Shown here piece after piece: positions 41,085 through 51,295 of a DNA stretch of 64,000 bases. The position numbers and the translations under genes were made by a program. The DNA comes from Natrinema ejinorense. Lineage in GTDB: Archaea > Halobacteriota > Halobacteria > Halobacteriales > Natrialbaceae. How positions within the stretch are numbered: position 1 is the stretch's first letter; each line of letters opens with the position of its first letter. The stretch spans positions 3,906,001-3,970,000 of the forward strand of contig NZ_NXNI01000001.1 in the NCBI RefSeq assembly GCF_002494345.1, read 5' to 3'. Below the pieces are notes generated by a model. It did not search any database. It saw only the letters and a list, made by a program, of their open reading frames with translations, and had not been told where the DNA came from.

Positions 41085-43332
41085 GCGTATGAGCAAGGTC
41101 TCGGTGACCGGTTCCAGGCGCGTCATGCCCACGGTCATCGAGGCGGTCCACGAGCTGAGTCTCGTCCACCTCTCGGACTACGACGGCTCCTGGGACGGAT
41201 TCGACAACGGCGACCCGATGACGGGTGCCGACGACGCATCCGAGAAGCTGGTGACCGTCCGCGCCCTCGAGAGTACCCTCGAGCTATCGGCCGACGAGGC
41301 CGATCCGGGGACGCTCGAGGAGGGCTGGGAAGCCCGGCTCGAGGAGATCCGAACGCGGATCAACGACCTCGACGACCGCCGCGTGGAGATCAACGACGAA
41401 CTGCGGCAGGTCGACGAGAAGATCGACCGCGTGGCACCCTTTGCGGAACTCGGTATCGACCTCGACCTGCTGTCGGGGTACGAGACGGTCGACGTGCTCG
41501 TCGGCGAGGGCCCCCTCGAGGAAGTCGAGGCTGCCGTCGACGCGTCCGACGACGTTCGGGCGTTCGAGACGTTCACCGGTGGCGACGTCGTGGCTATCGT
41601 GGCCGCGCCCGCCGAGGGAGCCGACGAGGAGCCGATCGACGACGCCCTGGTCGGCGTCGAGTTCACCCGCTACGAGGTGCCCGACACCGAACAGAGTCCC
41701 GAGGACTACGTCGCGGACCTCGAGAGCCGGAAGCGGGACCTCGAGTCCCAACTCGAAGAGATCGACGCGGAGCTCGCGGAGATCAAACAGGAGGAAGCGG
41801 CCTTCCTCCTGCGAGTCGAGGAGGAACTGACGATCGAGGTCCAGCAGGCGGAAGCGCCGCTGCAGTTCGCGACGACGGACCACGCGTTCGTCGCCGAAGG
41901 CTGGCTTCCCTCCGAGGAGTACGACCGACTCGTCGCCACGCTGAACGACGCGGTCGGCGACAGTGTCGAAACCGAAGAACTCGTCAGAGCCGATTACAAC
42001 GACGAGGGGTATCCGACGCGGACGGAAGACGTCGACCACGGCGGCTCCGGCGGTGCCGAGGAGACGACCGAGGAGGAAAAGCGGGAGGCCGCGACGCAGG
42101 AGGCGATCGCCGACGGCGGTACGACCGCTGCCAGCGGCGATGTCGTGACGATGGTCGACGAACCGCCGGTCATTCAGGACAACACCGGCCCCGCGAAGCC
42201 CTTCGAGTTCCTGTTGCGGCTGATCGACCGGCCCAAGTACAGCGAACTCGACCCGACGATCGTCCTGCTGTTGACGTTCCCGGCGTTCTACGGCTTCATG
42301 CTGGGCGACCTCGGCTACGGGATGATCTACACAACCGCCGGCTTCCTCATGTACAGCCGGTTCGACGAGGACATCATCCGAAGTCTGGGTGCGATCGGCA
42401 TGTGGGCCGGCGGGTTCACGATGCTGTTCGGCGTCCTCTACGGCGAGTTCTTCGGGATGCACTTCCTGGGAGACATCGTCTTTGGCGGGAGTCCGCCGTT
42501 GCACAAGGGACTGCAGCCCGTGTACGCGAACTACGGAACGACGTGGCTGATGGTGAGCGTCCTGATCGGACTGGCCCACCTTACCCTCGGGTACGCCTTC
42601 GGCTTCTTCAACGATCTCGATCACGGCGTCGGCGATGCGTTCCTCGAGAACGGCTCGTGGGCGCTGCTCATGATCGGCGTCTGGGTCTGGATCTTCAGTC
42701 GCCACGGTGAGAGCGTCAAGCCGGAGTTCCTGTTCACCTCGTTCGGGAACGGCTCCGAGGCGGCGTTCGAACTCGGATTCACCGGCTTCGCCACCGAAAT
42801 CGGGATGTACGTCGGACTCCCGCTCATCGCGATCGGGTTCGTGACGATGGTCTACGGCGAAGTCAAACACTACGGCGTCCTCGGCATCATCATCGGCGGG
42901 CTCGAGAGCTTCAACGTCCTCGGAGACGTGCTCTCGTACCTGCGGATCGCGGCGGTCATCCTGGCGAAGGCGGGCATGGCGTTCGTCGTCAACATGCTCT
43001 TCTTCGGGGTGTACGTCGTCGAGACCGATCACGGCGCGGAGTGGCACTTCGGTACCAGCCACGCACCCCAGCACATGCTCGAACAGGGGACCTACCACGG
43101 TCACGAAGTGTCCGAGGTCATGTTCGGCGGCCTGCTCCACGGCGGTCTCGTGATGGCCATCCTCGGCGTGGTCATCCTCGTCGTGGGTCACATCGTCGTC
43201 CTCCTGCTCGGCATTACGAGCGCCGGCCTGCAGGGGATCCGTCTCGAGTACGTCGAGTTCTTCAATCGGTTCTACGAGGGCGGTGGCCGGAAGTTCGAAC
43301 CCTTCGGTGGGATTCGATCCGACGACGACTGA
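41071..43332 (+). CDS. atpI: A-type ATP synthase subunit I (membrane stator)
   Basis: A 753-residue stator subunit forming the ion half-channel beside the K ring. The N-terminal cytoplasmic half contains long coiled coils (about residues 70-260). The C-terminal half has about eight membrane helices; the conserved arginine-region helix is near SYLRIAAVILAKAGMAFVVN. The linker between halves is acidic with a Thr/Glu stretch (GGAEETTEEEKREAATQEA). Length fits haloarchaeal subunit I, somewhat longer than most bacteria. Confidence 0.95.
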   Translation: MLRPERMSKVSVTGSRRVMPTVIEAVHELSLVHLSDYDGSWDGFDNGDPMTGADDASEKLVTVRALESTLELSADEADPGTLEEGWEARLEEIRTRINDLDDRRVEINDELRQVDEKIDRVAPFAELGIDLDLLSGYETVDVLVGEGPLEEVEAAVDASDDVRAFETFTGGDVVAIVAAPAEGADEEPIDDALVGVEFTRYEVPDTEQSPEDYVADLESRKRDLESQLEEIDAELAEIKQEEAAFLLRVEEELTIEVQQAEAPLQFATTDHAFVAEGWLPSEEYDRLVATLNDAVGDSVETEELVRADYNDEGYPTRTEDVDHGGSGGAEETTEEEKREAATQEAIADGGTTAASGDVVTMVDEPPVIQDNTGPAKPFEFLLRLIDRPKYSELDPTIVLLLTFPAFYGFMLGDLGYGMIYTTAGFLMYSRFDEDIIRSLGAIGMWAGGFTMLFGVLYGEFFGMHFLGDIVFGGSPPLHKGLQPVYANYGTTWLMVSVLIGLAHLTLGYAFGFFNDLDHGVGDAFLENGSWALLMIGVWVWIFSRHGESVKPEFLFTSFGNGSEAAFELGFTGFATEIGMYVGLPLIAIGFVTMVYGEVKHYGVLGIIIGGLESFNVLGDVLSYLRIAAVILAKAGMAFVVNMLFFGVYVVETDHGAEWHFGTSHAPQHMLEQGTYHGHEVSEVMFGGLLHGGLVMAILGVVILVVGHIVVLLLGITSAGLQGIRLEYVEFFNRFYEGGGRKFEPFGGIRSDDD

Positions 43333-43407
43333 CGTCGCCGGCCACCACGCCACGGACTCGTTCCGCGTGGCAATCGGGCACGCATTCCGGGACCTTCATC
43401 GAAAGGG

Positions 43408-43432
43408 TAATACCTCTGGATACCGAGTATTA
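43408..43432. repeat. inverted repeat in atpI-atpK gap
   Basis: TAATAC (43408-43413) and GTATTA (43427-43432) form a 6-base stem with a 13-base loop, in the 203-base gap between atpI and atpK, the largest in the operon. A GTTTTAAG box near 43471-43478 may be an internal promoter boosting atpK, which is needed in about ten copies per complex. Confidence 0.4.
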
Positions 43433-43535
43433 ACGGCTACGCCGGTGAAATCGGCGGTTTAGTTTGGGAAGTTTTAAGAACACGCTGGGGAGTAGTACCA
43501 CCTGTCCGGTTGCAAAACCACGAGGAAACTCAATC

Positions 43536-43817
43536 ATGACAATCGAAACTCTACCCGAGGTCGCATTTGCACTGAACAGTTTCGCAGAGAACGTCGTACT
43601 GCAGCAGGGTGGCGGTGGCCCGATGCTCGAGCAGGGAGGGGCTGCGGCGATCGGTATCGGTCTCGCAGCTATCGGCGCGGGCTATGCGGAGCGAGCGATC
43701 GGTGCGTCGGTCGTCGGGGCACTCGCCGAGGACTCCATCTCGCCGGGTATCGGGATTCTCCTGACGGTCCTGCCCGAGACGCTCGTGATCTTCGCACTGG
43801 TCGCGCTCTTCGTCTAA
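43536..43817 (+). CDS. atpK: A-type ATP synthase subunit K (proteolipid ring)
   Basis: A 93-residue two-helix c-type subunit. The ATG at 43536 gives a short N-terminal stretch before GAAAIGIGLAAIGAGYAERA. The first helix (about 39-60) has the GxGxAxxGxG packing pattern. The second helix carries the ion-binding carboxylate, the Glu in LTVLPETLVIFALVALF. A separate promoter may be present in the preceding gap. Ion is expected to be H+. Confidence 0.95.
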   Translation: MTIETLPEVAFALNSFAENVVLQQGGGGPMLEQGGAAAIGIGLAAIGAGYAERAIGASVVGALAEDSISPGIGILLTVLPETLVIFALVALFV

Positions 43818-43842
43818 AGCGTCCCCATCGAACTTTCTTACA

Positions 43843-44424
43843 ATGAGTCTGGACACAGTCGTTGAGGACATTCGAGAAGAGGCTCACGCGCGTGCGGAGG
43901 ACATCCGCAGTGAGGGCGAAACGCGCGCCGAAGAGATCGAGTCAGCCGCCCGAGAGGACGCCGACGAGATCATCGCCGACGCCGAAGCCGAGGTCGAGAG
44001 CGAGATCGAGCAGTTGCGCGAACAGCGACTCTCCAGCGCGAAGCTGGAGGCGAAACAGAAACGACTGGAGGCACGCCGCGACGCCCTCGCGGAGGTCCGC
44101 GACGCGGTCGAGGACGAACTCGCCGCTCTCGAGGGAGACACCCGCGAAGCGCTCACTCGTGACCTGCTCGAGGCGGCGACGGTCGAATTCGACGAGGGCG
44201 ACGACGTCAACGTCTACGGCCGCAGCGACGACGAAGAGGTGCTCGAATCGATCCTCGAGGAGTACGACGGCTACCAGTACGCCGGCGGGTACGACTGTCT
44301 CGGCGGCGTCGTCGTCGAGAGCGACCAGTCCCGTGTCCGCGTCAACAACACGTTCGACTCGGTGCTCGAGGACGTATGGGAAGACAATCTCCAGGAAATC
44401 AGCAACAGACTCTTCGAGCAATGA
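43843..44424 (+). CDS. atpE: A-type ATP synthase subunit E (peripheral stalk)
   Basis: A 193-residue stalk subunit. The N-terminal 100 residues are a coiled coil (EDIREEAHARAEDIRSEGET) that pairs with subunit H; the C-terminal domain ends with GGVVVESDQSRVRVNNTFD, the usual E-subunit head motif. The stop overlaps the atpC start in ATGA. Confidence 0.94.
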   Translation: MSLDTVVEDIREEAHARAEDIRSEGETRAEEIESAAREDADEIIADAEAEVESEIEQLREQRLSSAKLEAKQKRLEARRDALAEVRDAVEDELAALEGDTREALTRDLLEAATVEFDEGDDVNVYGRSDDEEVLESILEEYDGYQYAGGYDCLGGVVVESDQSRVRVNNTFDSVLEDVWEDNLQEISNRLFEQ

Positions 44425-45473
44425 GTACGGGTGCCTCGAATCCGGAGTACGTGAACGCTCGCGTTCGCTCGCGTCGAGCGGCGATGTTGTCCGACGAGGA
44501 TTACCGAAAGCTGATCCGGATGGGGCCGAGCGAGATCGCACGGTTCATGGAGGAGACGGAGTACGAGCGCGAGATCAACGAGCTCGGAACGCGGTTCTCG
44601 GGCGTCGACCTGATCGAGTACGCGCTCAACCGCAACCTCGCGAAGCACTTCGACGACTTGCTCGAGTGGTCGGAGGGGAAACTCTACGACCGCATCGTTC
44701 GGTACCTCCGGAAGTTCGACGTCTGGAACCTGAAGACGATCATCCGTGGCATCTACACGGATACCGACCCCGAGGATATTCGGACGGACCTCATTCGCGC
44801 TGGCGAACTCGATGACGGGACGATCGATCGGCTCGTCGAGGTCGACTCGATCGAGGACGTCATCGAACTGCTCGATGGGACGATCTTCGCCGAGCAGCTC
44901 GAAGTCGCATTCGAGGAGTACGAAGAGAGCGGCGCGCTCGTCCCCCTCGAGAACGCGCTCGATCGGGCGTTCTACGAGAACTTGCTCGCGGATCTCGGTC
45001 GGCCCCAGGAGGGGCCGGAAGCGAAGTACGTCGAGTTCCTCGAGGCCGAGATCGACTTCCGGAACGCCCGGAACGCGTTGCGTCTCGCGCGAAGCGGTTC
45101 GGATCTCGATCCCGCGGCCTACTACATCGAGGGTGGCGTGTTGTTCGACGAGTCGGATCTGAACCGGTTGGTCGGTGACTACGACGCCCTCGTCGATCAC
45201 ATCGCCGAGAACAAACGCTACGGCGACCGCCTCTCGGGGGCGCTCGACCGACTGCGGGATGCTGACAGCCTTATACAGTTCGAGCACGCACTTGACGCTG
45301 CGTTGCTCGAGTACGCGGACCTGCTTTCGAGCGTGTATCCGACCTCGATCTCACCCGTTCTGTCGTTCGTTCTCGGGAAGGAACGCGAGGTCGAGAACAT
45401 CCGCGCCATCGCGCGGGGTCGCGAGGTCGGACTCGACGAAACCGAGATCGAAGAGGAGCTGGTGATCCTATGA
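44421..45473 (+). CDS. atpC: A-type ATP synthase subunit C
   Basis: A 350-residue subunit C (V-type d homologue) that forms the socket joining the central rotor to the K ring. All helical with the conserved YVNARVRSRRAAMLSDEDYR start, LIEYALNRNLAKHFDDLL and a terminal KEREVENIRAIARG motif. Start ATG at 44421 overlaps atpE; stop overlaps atpF by 4 bases. Confidence 0.94.
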   Translation: MSTGASNPEYVNARVRSRRAAMLSDEDYRKLIRMGPSEIARFMEETEYEREINELGTRFSGVDLIEYALNRNLAKHFDDLLEWSEGKLYDRIVRYLRKFDVWNLKTIIRGIYTDTDPEDIRTDLIRAGELDDGTIDRLVEVDSIEDVIELLDGTIFAEQLEVAFEEYEESGALVPLENALDRAFYENLLADLGRPQEGPEAKYVEFLEAEIDFRNARNALRLARSGSDLDPAAYYIEGGVLFDESDLNRLVGDYDALVDHIAENKRYGDRLSGALDRLRDADSLIQFEHALDAALLEYADLLSSVYPTSISPVLSFVLGKEREVENIRAIARGREVGLDETEIEEELVIL

Positions 45474-45802
45474 GCCAGGAAATCGCAGTCGTTGGCAGTC
45501 CGGAGTTTACGACCGGCTTCCGCCTCGCTGGCGTCCGTCGGTTCGAGAACGTCCCGGACGACGAGAAGGACGAACGGCTGGACGACGCTGCAACGACAGC
45601 CCTCGAAGACGAGGGCGTCGGGATCGTCGTCATGCACGACGACGACCTCGAGCACCTGTCGCGAAACGTTCGCCAGGAAGTCGAGACGAGCGTCGAGCCG
45701 GTCGTCGTCACGATCGGCAGCGGTACGGGAGGCGGCGGGCTGCGCGACCAGATCAAACGCGCGATCGGGATCGACCTGATGGACGAGGACGAAGACAGCT
45801 AA
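45470..45802 (+). CDS. atpF: A-type ATP synthase subunit F
   Basis: A 110-residue Rossmann-like central-stalk subunit with IAVVGSPEFTTGFRLAGVRR at the start and IVVMHDDDLEHLSRNVRQEV in the middle. It binds the rotor shaft with subunit D and regulates coupling. Overlaps atpC by 4 bases and is followed 4 bases later by atpA. Confidence 0.94.
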   Translation: MSQEIAVVGSPEFTTGFRLAGVRRFENVPDDEKDERLDDAATTALEDEGVGIVVMHDDDLEHLSRNVRQEVETSVEPVVVTIGSGTGGGGLRDQIKRAIGIDLMDEDEDS

Positions 45803-45805
45803 ACT

Positions 45806-47569
<1,764 letters not shown>

Positions 47570-47571
47570 CG

Positions 47572-48981
47572 ATGAAAGAGTACCAGACTATCACGGAAAT
47601 CAGCGGTCCGCTGGTGTTCGCCGAGGTCGACGAGCCGGTCGGTTACGACGAGATCGTCGAGATCGAGACCGAAGACGGGCGAACGCTGCGCGGCCAGGTG
47701 CTGGAATCGAGCGAAGGGATCGTCTCGATCCAGGTGTTCGAAGGCACGGGCGGGATCGACCGCAACGCCTCCGTTCGCTTCCTGGGCGAGACGATGAAAA
47801 TGCCGGTCACCGAGGACCTGCTCGGACGGGTGCTCGACGGCTCCGGGAACCCGATCGACGGCGGTCCGGAGATCGTCCCCGACAAGCGCCAAGACATCGT
47901 CGGGAAAGCGATCAACCCCTACTCGCGGGAGTACCCAGAGGAGTTCATCCAGACCGGCGTCTCTGCCATCGACGGCATGAACACGCTGGTTCGGGGGCAG
48001 AAGCTCCCGATCTTCTCCGGCTCGGGGCTTCCACACAACGAACTTGCACTCCAGATCGCCCGCCAGGCGACCGTCCCCGAAGAGGACGAGTCCGGCGAGG
48101 GCTCGGAGTTCGCAGTCATCTTCGGTGCGATGGGAATCACCGCCGAGGAGGCAAACGAGTTCATGGACGACTTCGAGCGCACCGGCGCGCTCGAGCGCTC
48201 GGTCGTCTTCATGAACCTCGCGGACGACCCCGCAGTCGAGCGGCAGGTCACCCCGCGACTCGCGCTCACCACGGCCGAGTACCTGGCCTTCGAGAAGGAC
48301 TACCACGTCCTCGTCATCCTGACGGACATGACCAACTACTGTGAGGCACTGCGCGAGATCGGTGCCGCACGCGAGGAGGTCCCGGGTCGCCGTGGCTACC
48401 CCGGATACATGTACACCGACCTGGCACAGCTCTACGAGCGCGCCGGTCGTATCGAGGGCAAGGATGGGTCGGTCACGCAGATCCCGATCCTGACGATGCC
48501 CGGCGACGACGACACGCACCCGATTCCCGACCTGACCGGCTACATTACCGAGGGTCAGATCATGATGGATCGCGACCTCAACAGTCAGGGGATCGAGCCG
48601 CCGGTCAACGTCCTGCCCAGCCTCTCGCGGCTGATGGACGACGGGATCGGCGAGGGCCTGACCCGCGAAGACCACGGCGACGTCTCCGACCAGATGTACG
48701 CCGCCTACGCGGAGGGTGAGGACCTGCGCGACCTCGTGAACATCGTCGGTCGCGAAGCGCTCTCCGAGCGGGACAACAAGTTCCTCGACTTCGCCGACCG
48801 CTTCGAGGAGGAGTTCGTCCAGCAGGGGTACGACACCAACCGCTCGATCGACGACACGCTCGAGGTCGGCTGGGACCTGCTCTCGGACCTCCCCAAAGAG
48901 GCGCTCAACCGCATCGACGAGGACCTCATCGACGAGCACTACCGCGAGGACGAGACGGCCGAAGCCGTGCAGGCGGACTGA
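47572..48981 (+). CDS. atpB: A-type ATP synthase regulatory/nucleotide subunit B
   Basis: A 469-residue non-catalytic subunit B. It starts [20 protein letters not shown], carries the degenerate P-loop [12 protein letters not shown] typical of B subunits (no GKT), and [20 protein letters not shown]. Only 2 bases separate it from atpA. A hairpin plus T-run follows at once, so the operon transcript probably ends here, before the rhodopsin gene. In other haloarchaea atpD is close to atpB; here it is 8.9 kb away. Confidence 0.97.
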   Translation: MKEYQTITEISGPLVFAEVDEPVGYDEIVEIETEDGRTLRGQVLESSEGIVSIQVFEGTGGIDRNASVRFLGETMKMPVTEDLLGRVLDGSGNPIDGGPEIVPDKRQDIVGKAINPYSREYPEEFIQTGVSAIDGMNTLVRGQKLPIFSGSGLPHNELALQIARQATVPEEDESGEGSEFAVIFGAMGITAEEANEFMDDFERTGALERSVVFMNLADDPAVERQVTPRLALTTAEYLAFEKDYHVLVILTDMTNYCEALREIGAAREEVPGRRGYPGYMYTDLAQLYERAGRIEGKDGSVTQIPILTMPGDDDTHPIPDLTGYITEGQIMMDRDLNSQGIEPPVNVLPSLSRLMDDGIGEGLTREDHGDVSDQMYAAYAEGEDLRDLVNIVGREALSERDNKFLDFADRFEEEFVQQGYDTNRSIDDTLEVGWDLLSDLPKEALNRIDEDLIDEHYREDETAEAVQAD

Positions 48982-48983
48982 TC

Positions 48984-49014
48984 GTCGCAGGTCCGCTGCG
49001 ACGCGACGCTTTTT
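48984..49014 (+). terminator. hairpin and T-run after atpB
   Basis: GTCGCAG (48984-48990), loop GTCCG, CTGCGAC (48996-49002), followed by CTTTTTG with five T at 49010-49014. It lies just 3 bases after the atpB stop. This gives a clear end to the main atp operon and separates its transcription from bop. Confidence 0.65.
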
Positions 49015-49168
49015 GCCGTTGGATCGGGACGCTTCCGACTCGAGTAGTCGCTCGTCTCCGAGCGGCTTCGATACTCCTTCGACCGCTATCGGACGGCTAA
49101 ACCGTCTGAGGACGGCGAACCGTGACTAGTTCCACGACGGAATCCTCGGGCTCGATCCGGCGAAACGC

Positions 49169-49195
49169 ACCTACCCTGTTTGGCGTTTCATTATT
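49169..49195 (+). promoter_or_regulatory. bop promoter: Bat-type UAS plus TATA-like box
   Basis: ACCTACCCTGTTTGG at 49169-49183 fits the spaced core of the Halobacterium bop upstream activator sequence as I recall it (ACC, seven variable bases, TTnGG), bound by the oxygen- and light-responsive regulator Bat. Directly behind it, TTTCATTATT at 49186-49195 is a weak TATA-like box 27-36 bases before the bop ATG at 49222, as in a leaderless or nearly leaderless transcript. A second ACCGTGACTAGTT-like stretch at 49119-49131 contains the ACTAGTT core. No bat gene is in the window. Confidence 0.6.
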
Positions 49196-49221
49196 GTCGG
49201 CTGTTACCTAGACCCACAGAC

Positions 49222-49953
49222 ATGGCACCACCAGGTGCTGAGTCGATATGGCTGTGGATCGGTACGCTCGGGATGACCCTCGGGATGGTGTACTTCATCG
49301 CCAGCGGCTGGAACCTGCGGGATCCCGAGCAGGAACTGTTCTACGTCATCACGATCTTCATCACCGCCATCGCGGCGGCGTCGTACTTCGCGATGGCGAC
49401 CGGCTTCGGCCTGACGGAGATCGAGGTGGCGGGAGAGACCCTCGACATCTACTGGGCCAGATACGCCGACTGGCTGTTCACGACGCCGTTGTTGTTACTC
49501 GACCTGGCGCTGCTCGCCAGAGCCGATCGGAACACGATATACACCCTCGTCGGGCTGGACGTGTTCATGATCGCCACCGGGCTGGGCGGTGCGTTAGCGA
49601 CGGCGGCCGTCGTCTTCCGGCTCACGTGGTGGGGTATCAGCACTGCGGCGCTGTTGTTCTTGCTGTACTTCCTGGTGCGATCGCTGGACGAACTCTCCGG
49701 AGGCCTTCCGGCGGAAGTCTCCACCCTGGTGAACCGACTCCAGAACCTGCTGATCGTGTTGTGGATCGCGTACCCGGTCGTGTGGCTCGTCGGGACCGAG
49801 GGACTCGGTATCCTCCCGCTGTACTGGGAGACCGCGGCGTTCATGATGCTCGACCTCTCCGCGAAGGTCGGATTCGGATTCGTGTTGCTCCGGAGCCACT
49901 CGGTGCTCGACGCTGCGACCGACATCTCGCGTGCGCGGGCGACGGCTCCGTAA
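49222..49953 (+). CDS. bop: bacteriorhodopsin-type proton pump (bacterio-opsin)
   Basis: A 243-residue seven-helix opsin. The pumping residues are intact: RYADWLFTTPLLLLDLALLA carries the counterion Asp83, Thr87 and the proton donor Asp94 (D85, T89, D96 in Halobacterium numbering). Asp211 and the retinal lysine Lys215 lie in LDLSAKVGFG; the release-group Glu193 and Glu203 are in GTEG and YWET. The DTD motif marks an outward light-driven H+ pump, closer to crux/deltarhodopsins than to a sensory type. It follows the ATP synthase operon and precedes the Brp-type retinal enzyme. Confidence 0.96.
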   Translation: MAPPGAESIWLWIGTLGMTLGMVYFIASGWNLRDPEQELFYVITIFITAIAAASYFAMATGFGLTEIEVAGETLDIYWARYADWLFTTPLLLLDLALLARADRNTIYTLVGLDVFMIATGLGGALATAAVVFRLTWWGISTAALLFLLYFLVRSLDELSGGLPAEVSTLVNRLQNLLIVLWIAYPVVWLVGTEGLGILPLYWETAAFMMLDLSAKVGFGFVLLRSHSVLDAATDISRARATAP

Positions 49954-50144
49954 GTCCCACCAGCGATCCCCGCTCGAGACTCACACGACGTGACCGCCAC
50001 CGCGACCATCCGACGCCGGCCCGTCGGAACGGGTGGTCCCGAACCAAACATGTCTCCAACCCACCCCGCCACGGACGCCGAATTCCGGGCCACGAACCTC
50101 TTTAGCGCTCACGGGCTAGTACCGGACGAGTTGGTGATCCCACG

Positions 50145-51206
50145 GTGGCAGTAGATCGATTCGCCGGCTTCTCGTCGGCCAGCCGCCGGCGTCTCCGAAC
50201 GGCTCTCCTGGTCCCCTCGTGGGTCGTCGTCGCCGTGCTCGTCGTCACAGTCGCCGCGGGAGCGACGATCCCACCCGGAGTACAGTACGTCCCGCTCGCG
50301 CTGAGCGTCGTCGTCTTCGGGCTGCCACACGGGGCCGTCGATCACCTCGCCGTCGCCCGCGCTCGAGGCACGACCCCGACCCGGCGAGGCGTACTCGCCG
50401 TGGGGGCCCTCTACCTCCTGCTGGGCGGTGCCTACGCCGCTCTCTGGTTTTTCGCTCCCGTTTTCGCAGCCGTCGCGTTCATCGCGATGACGTGGTTCCA
50501 CTGGGGGCAAGGGGACCTCCACGCTGCAGTGACGTTCGCCGGGGGCGACCACCTCGAGACGCGCGTTCAGCGCGTCCTGTTCGTGGTCGTCCGCGGCGGC
50601 CTGCCGATGCTGGTCCCGCTGCTCGGCTTTCCGGAGACGTATCGGCGCGTCCTGACGGCGTTCGTCGCGCTGTTCGGCGAGGGGTCGCTGGGCAGTTGGG
50701 AACAGCTCTTCGAACCGAGGGTGCGGCTCGTACTCGGGGGCGGATTCCTCGCGCTGACGATCGTGACCCTGACGCTGGGTCGTCTCCGCGCCGGCGCGAA
50801 CGACCGCGGGTGGCGGATCGATGCTGCCGAGACAGTCCTCCTGTGGATCTACTTCCTGACGGTGCCGCCGTTGCTCGCCGTGGGGACGTACTTCCCGCTG
50901 TGGCACGCGATCCGACACGTCGCGCGACTCCTGTTGGTCGACGACGACGCGGCCGACGCGCTCCGGTCCGGTCGGTGGCTCCCCGCACTCGGTCGGTTCG
51001 CGCGGGACGCCGCCCCGCTGTCCGCCCTGTCGGTCGTGTTGCTTGCCGGATTCGCCGTCGCCGTCCCGGGCGATCCCCGATCCGACCTCGGCATCGCGGC
51101 GTTGTATCTCGTCTTCGTCGCCGTGTTGACTCTCCCCCACATCGTCGTCGTCTCGGCGATGGATCGAGCCGAAGGCGTGTGGCGGCCCGGCAAGCCGGGG
51201 CGGTAG
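50145..51206 (+). CDS. brp: Brp/Blh-family beta-carotene 15,15'-dioxygenase (retinal synthase)
   Basis: A 353-residue membrane enzyme that cleaves beta-carotene to two retinal molecules. About eight helices. The histidine ligands for the iron are in GLPHGAVDH (about residues 60-68), TWFHWGQGD, PLWHAIRHVA and TLPHIVVVS, the four conserved family motifs. A GTG start at 50145 is used. Encoded right behind bop with a 190-base gap, giving a complete opsin plus chromophore unit; lycopene cyclase and earlier carotenoid genes are not in the window. Confidence 0.92.
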   Translation: MAVDRFAGFSSASRRRLRTALLVPSWVVVAVLVVTVAAGATIPPGVQYVPLALSVVVFGLPHGAVDHLAVARARGTTPTRRGVLAVGALYLLLGGAYAALWFFAPVFAAVAFIAMTWFHWGQGDLHAAVTFAGGDHLETRVQRVLFVVVRGGLPMLVPLLGFPETYRRVLTAFVALFGEGSLGSWEQLFEPRVRLVLGGGFLALTIVTLTLGRLRAGANDRGWRIDAAETVLLWIYFLTVPPLLAVGTYFPLWHAIRHVARLLLVDDDAADALRSGRWLPALGRFARDAAPLSALSVVLLAGFAVAVPGDPRSDLGIAALYLVFVAVLTLPHIVVVSAMDRAEGVWRPGKPGR

Positions 51207-51295
51207 CGTCGGGTCGACGGCGGCGGCCACAGGAACTGTCAGGTAATGTAACAAATCGAAACAACCGTATACCTCGTTGATTAATTGTGGTATGT

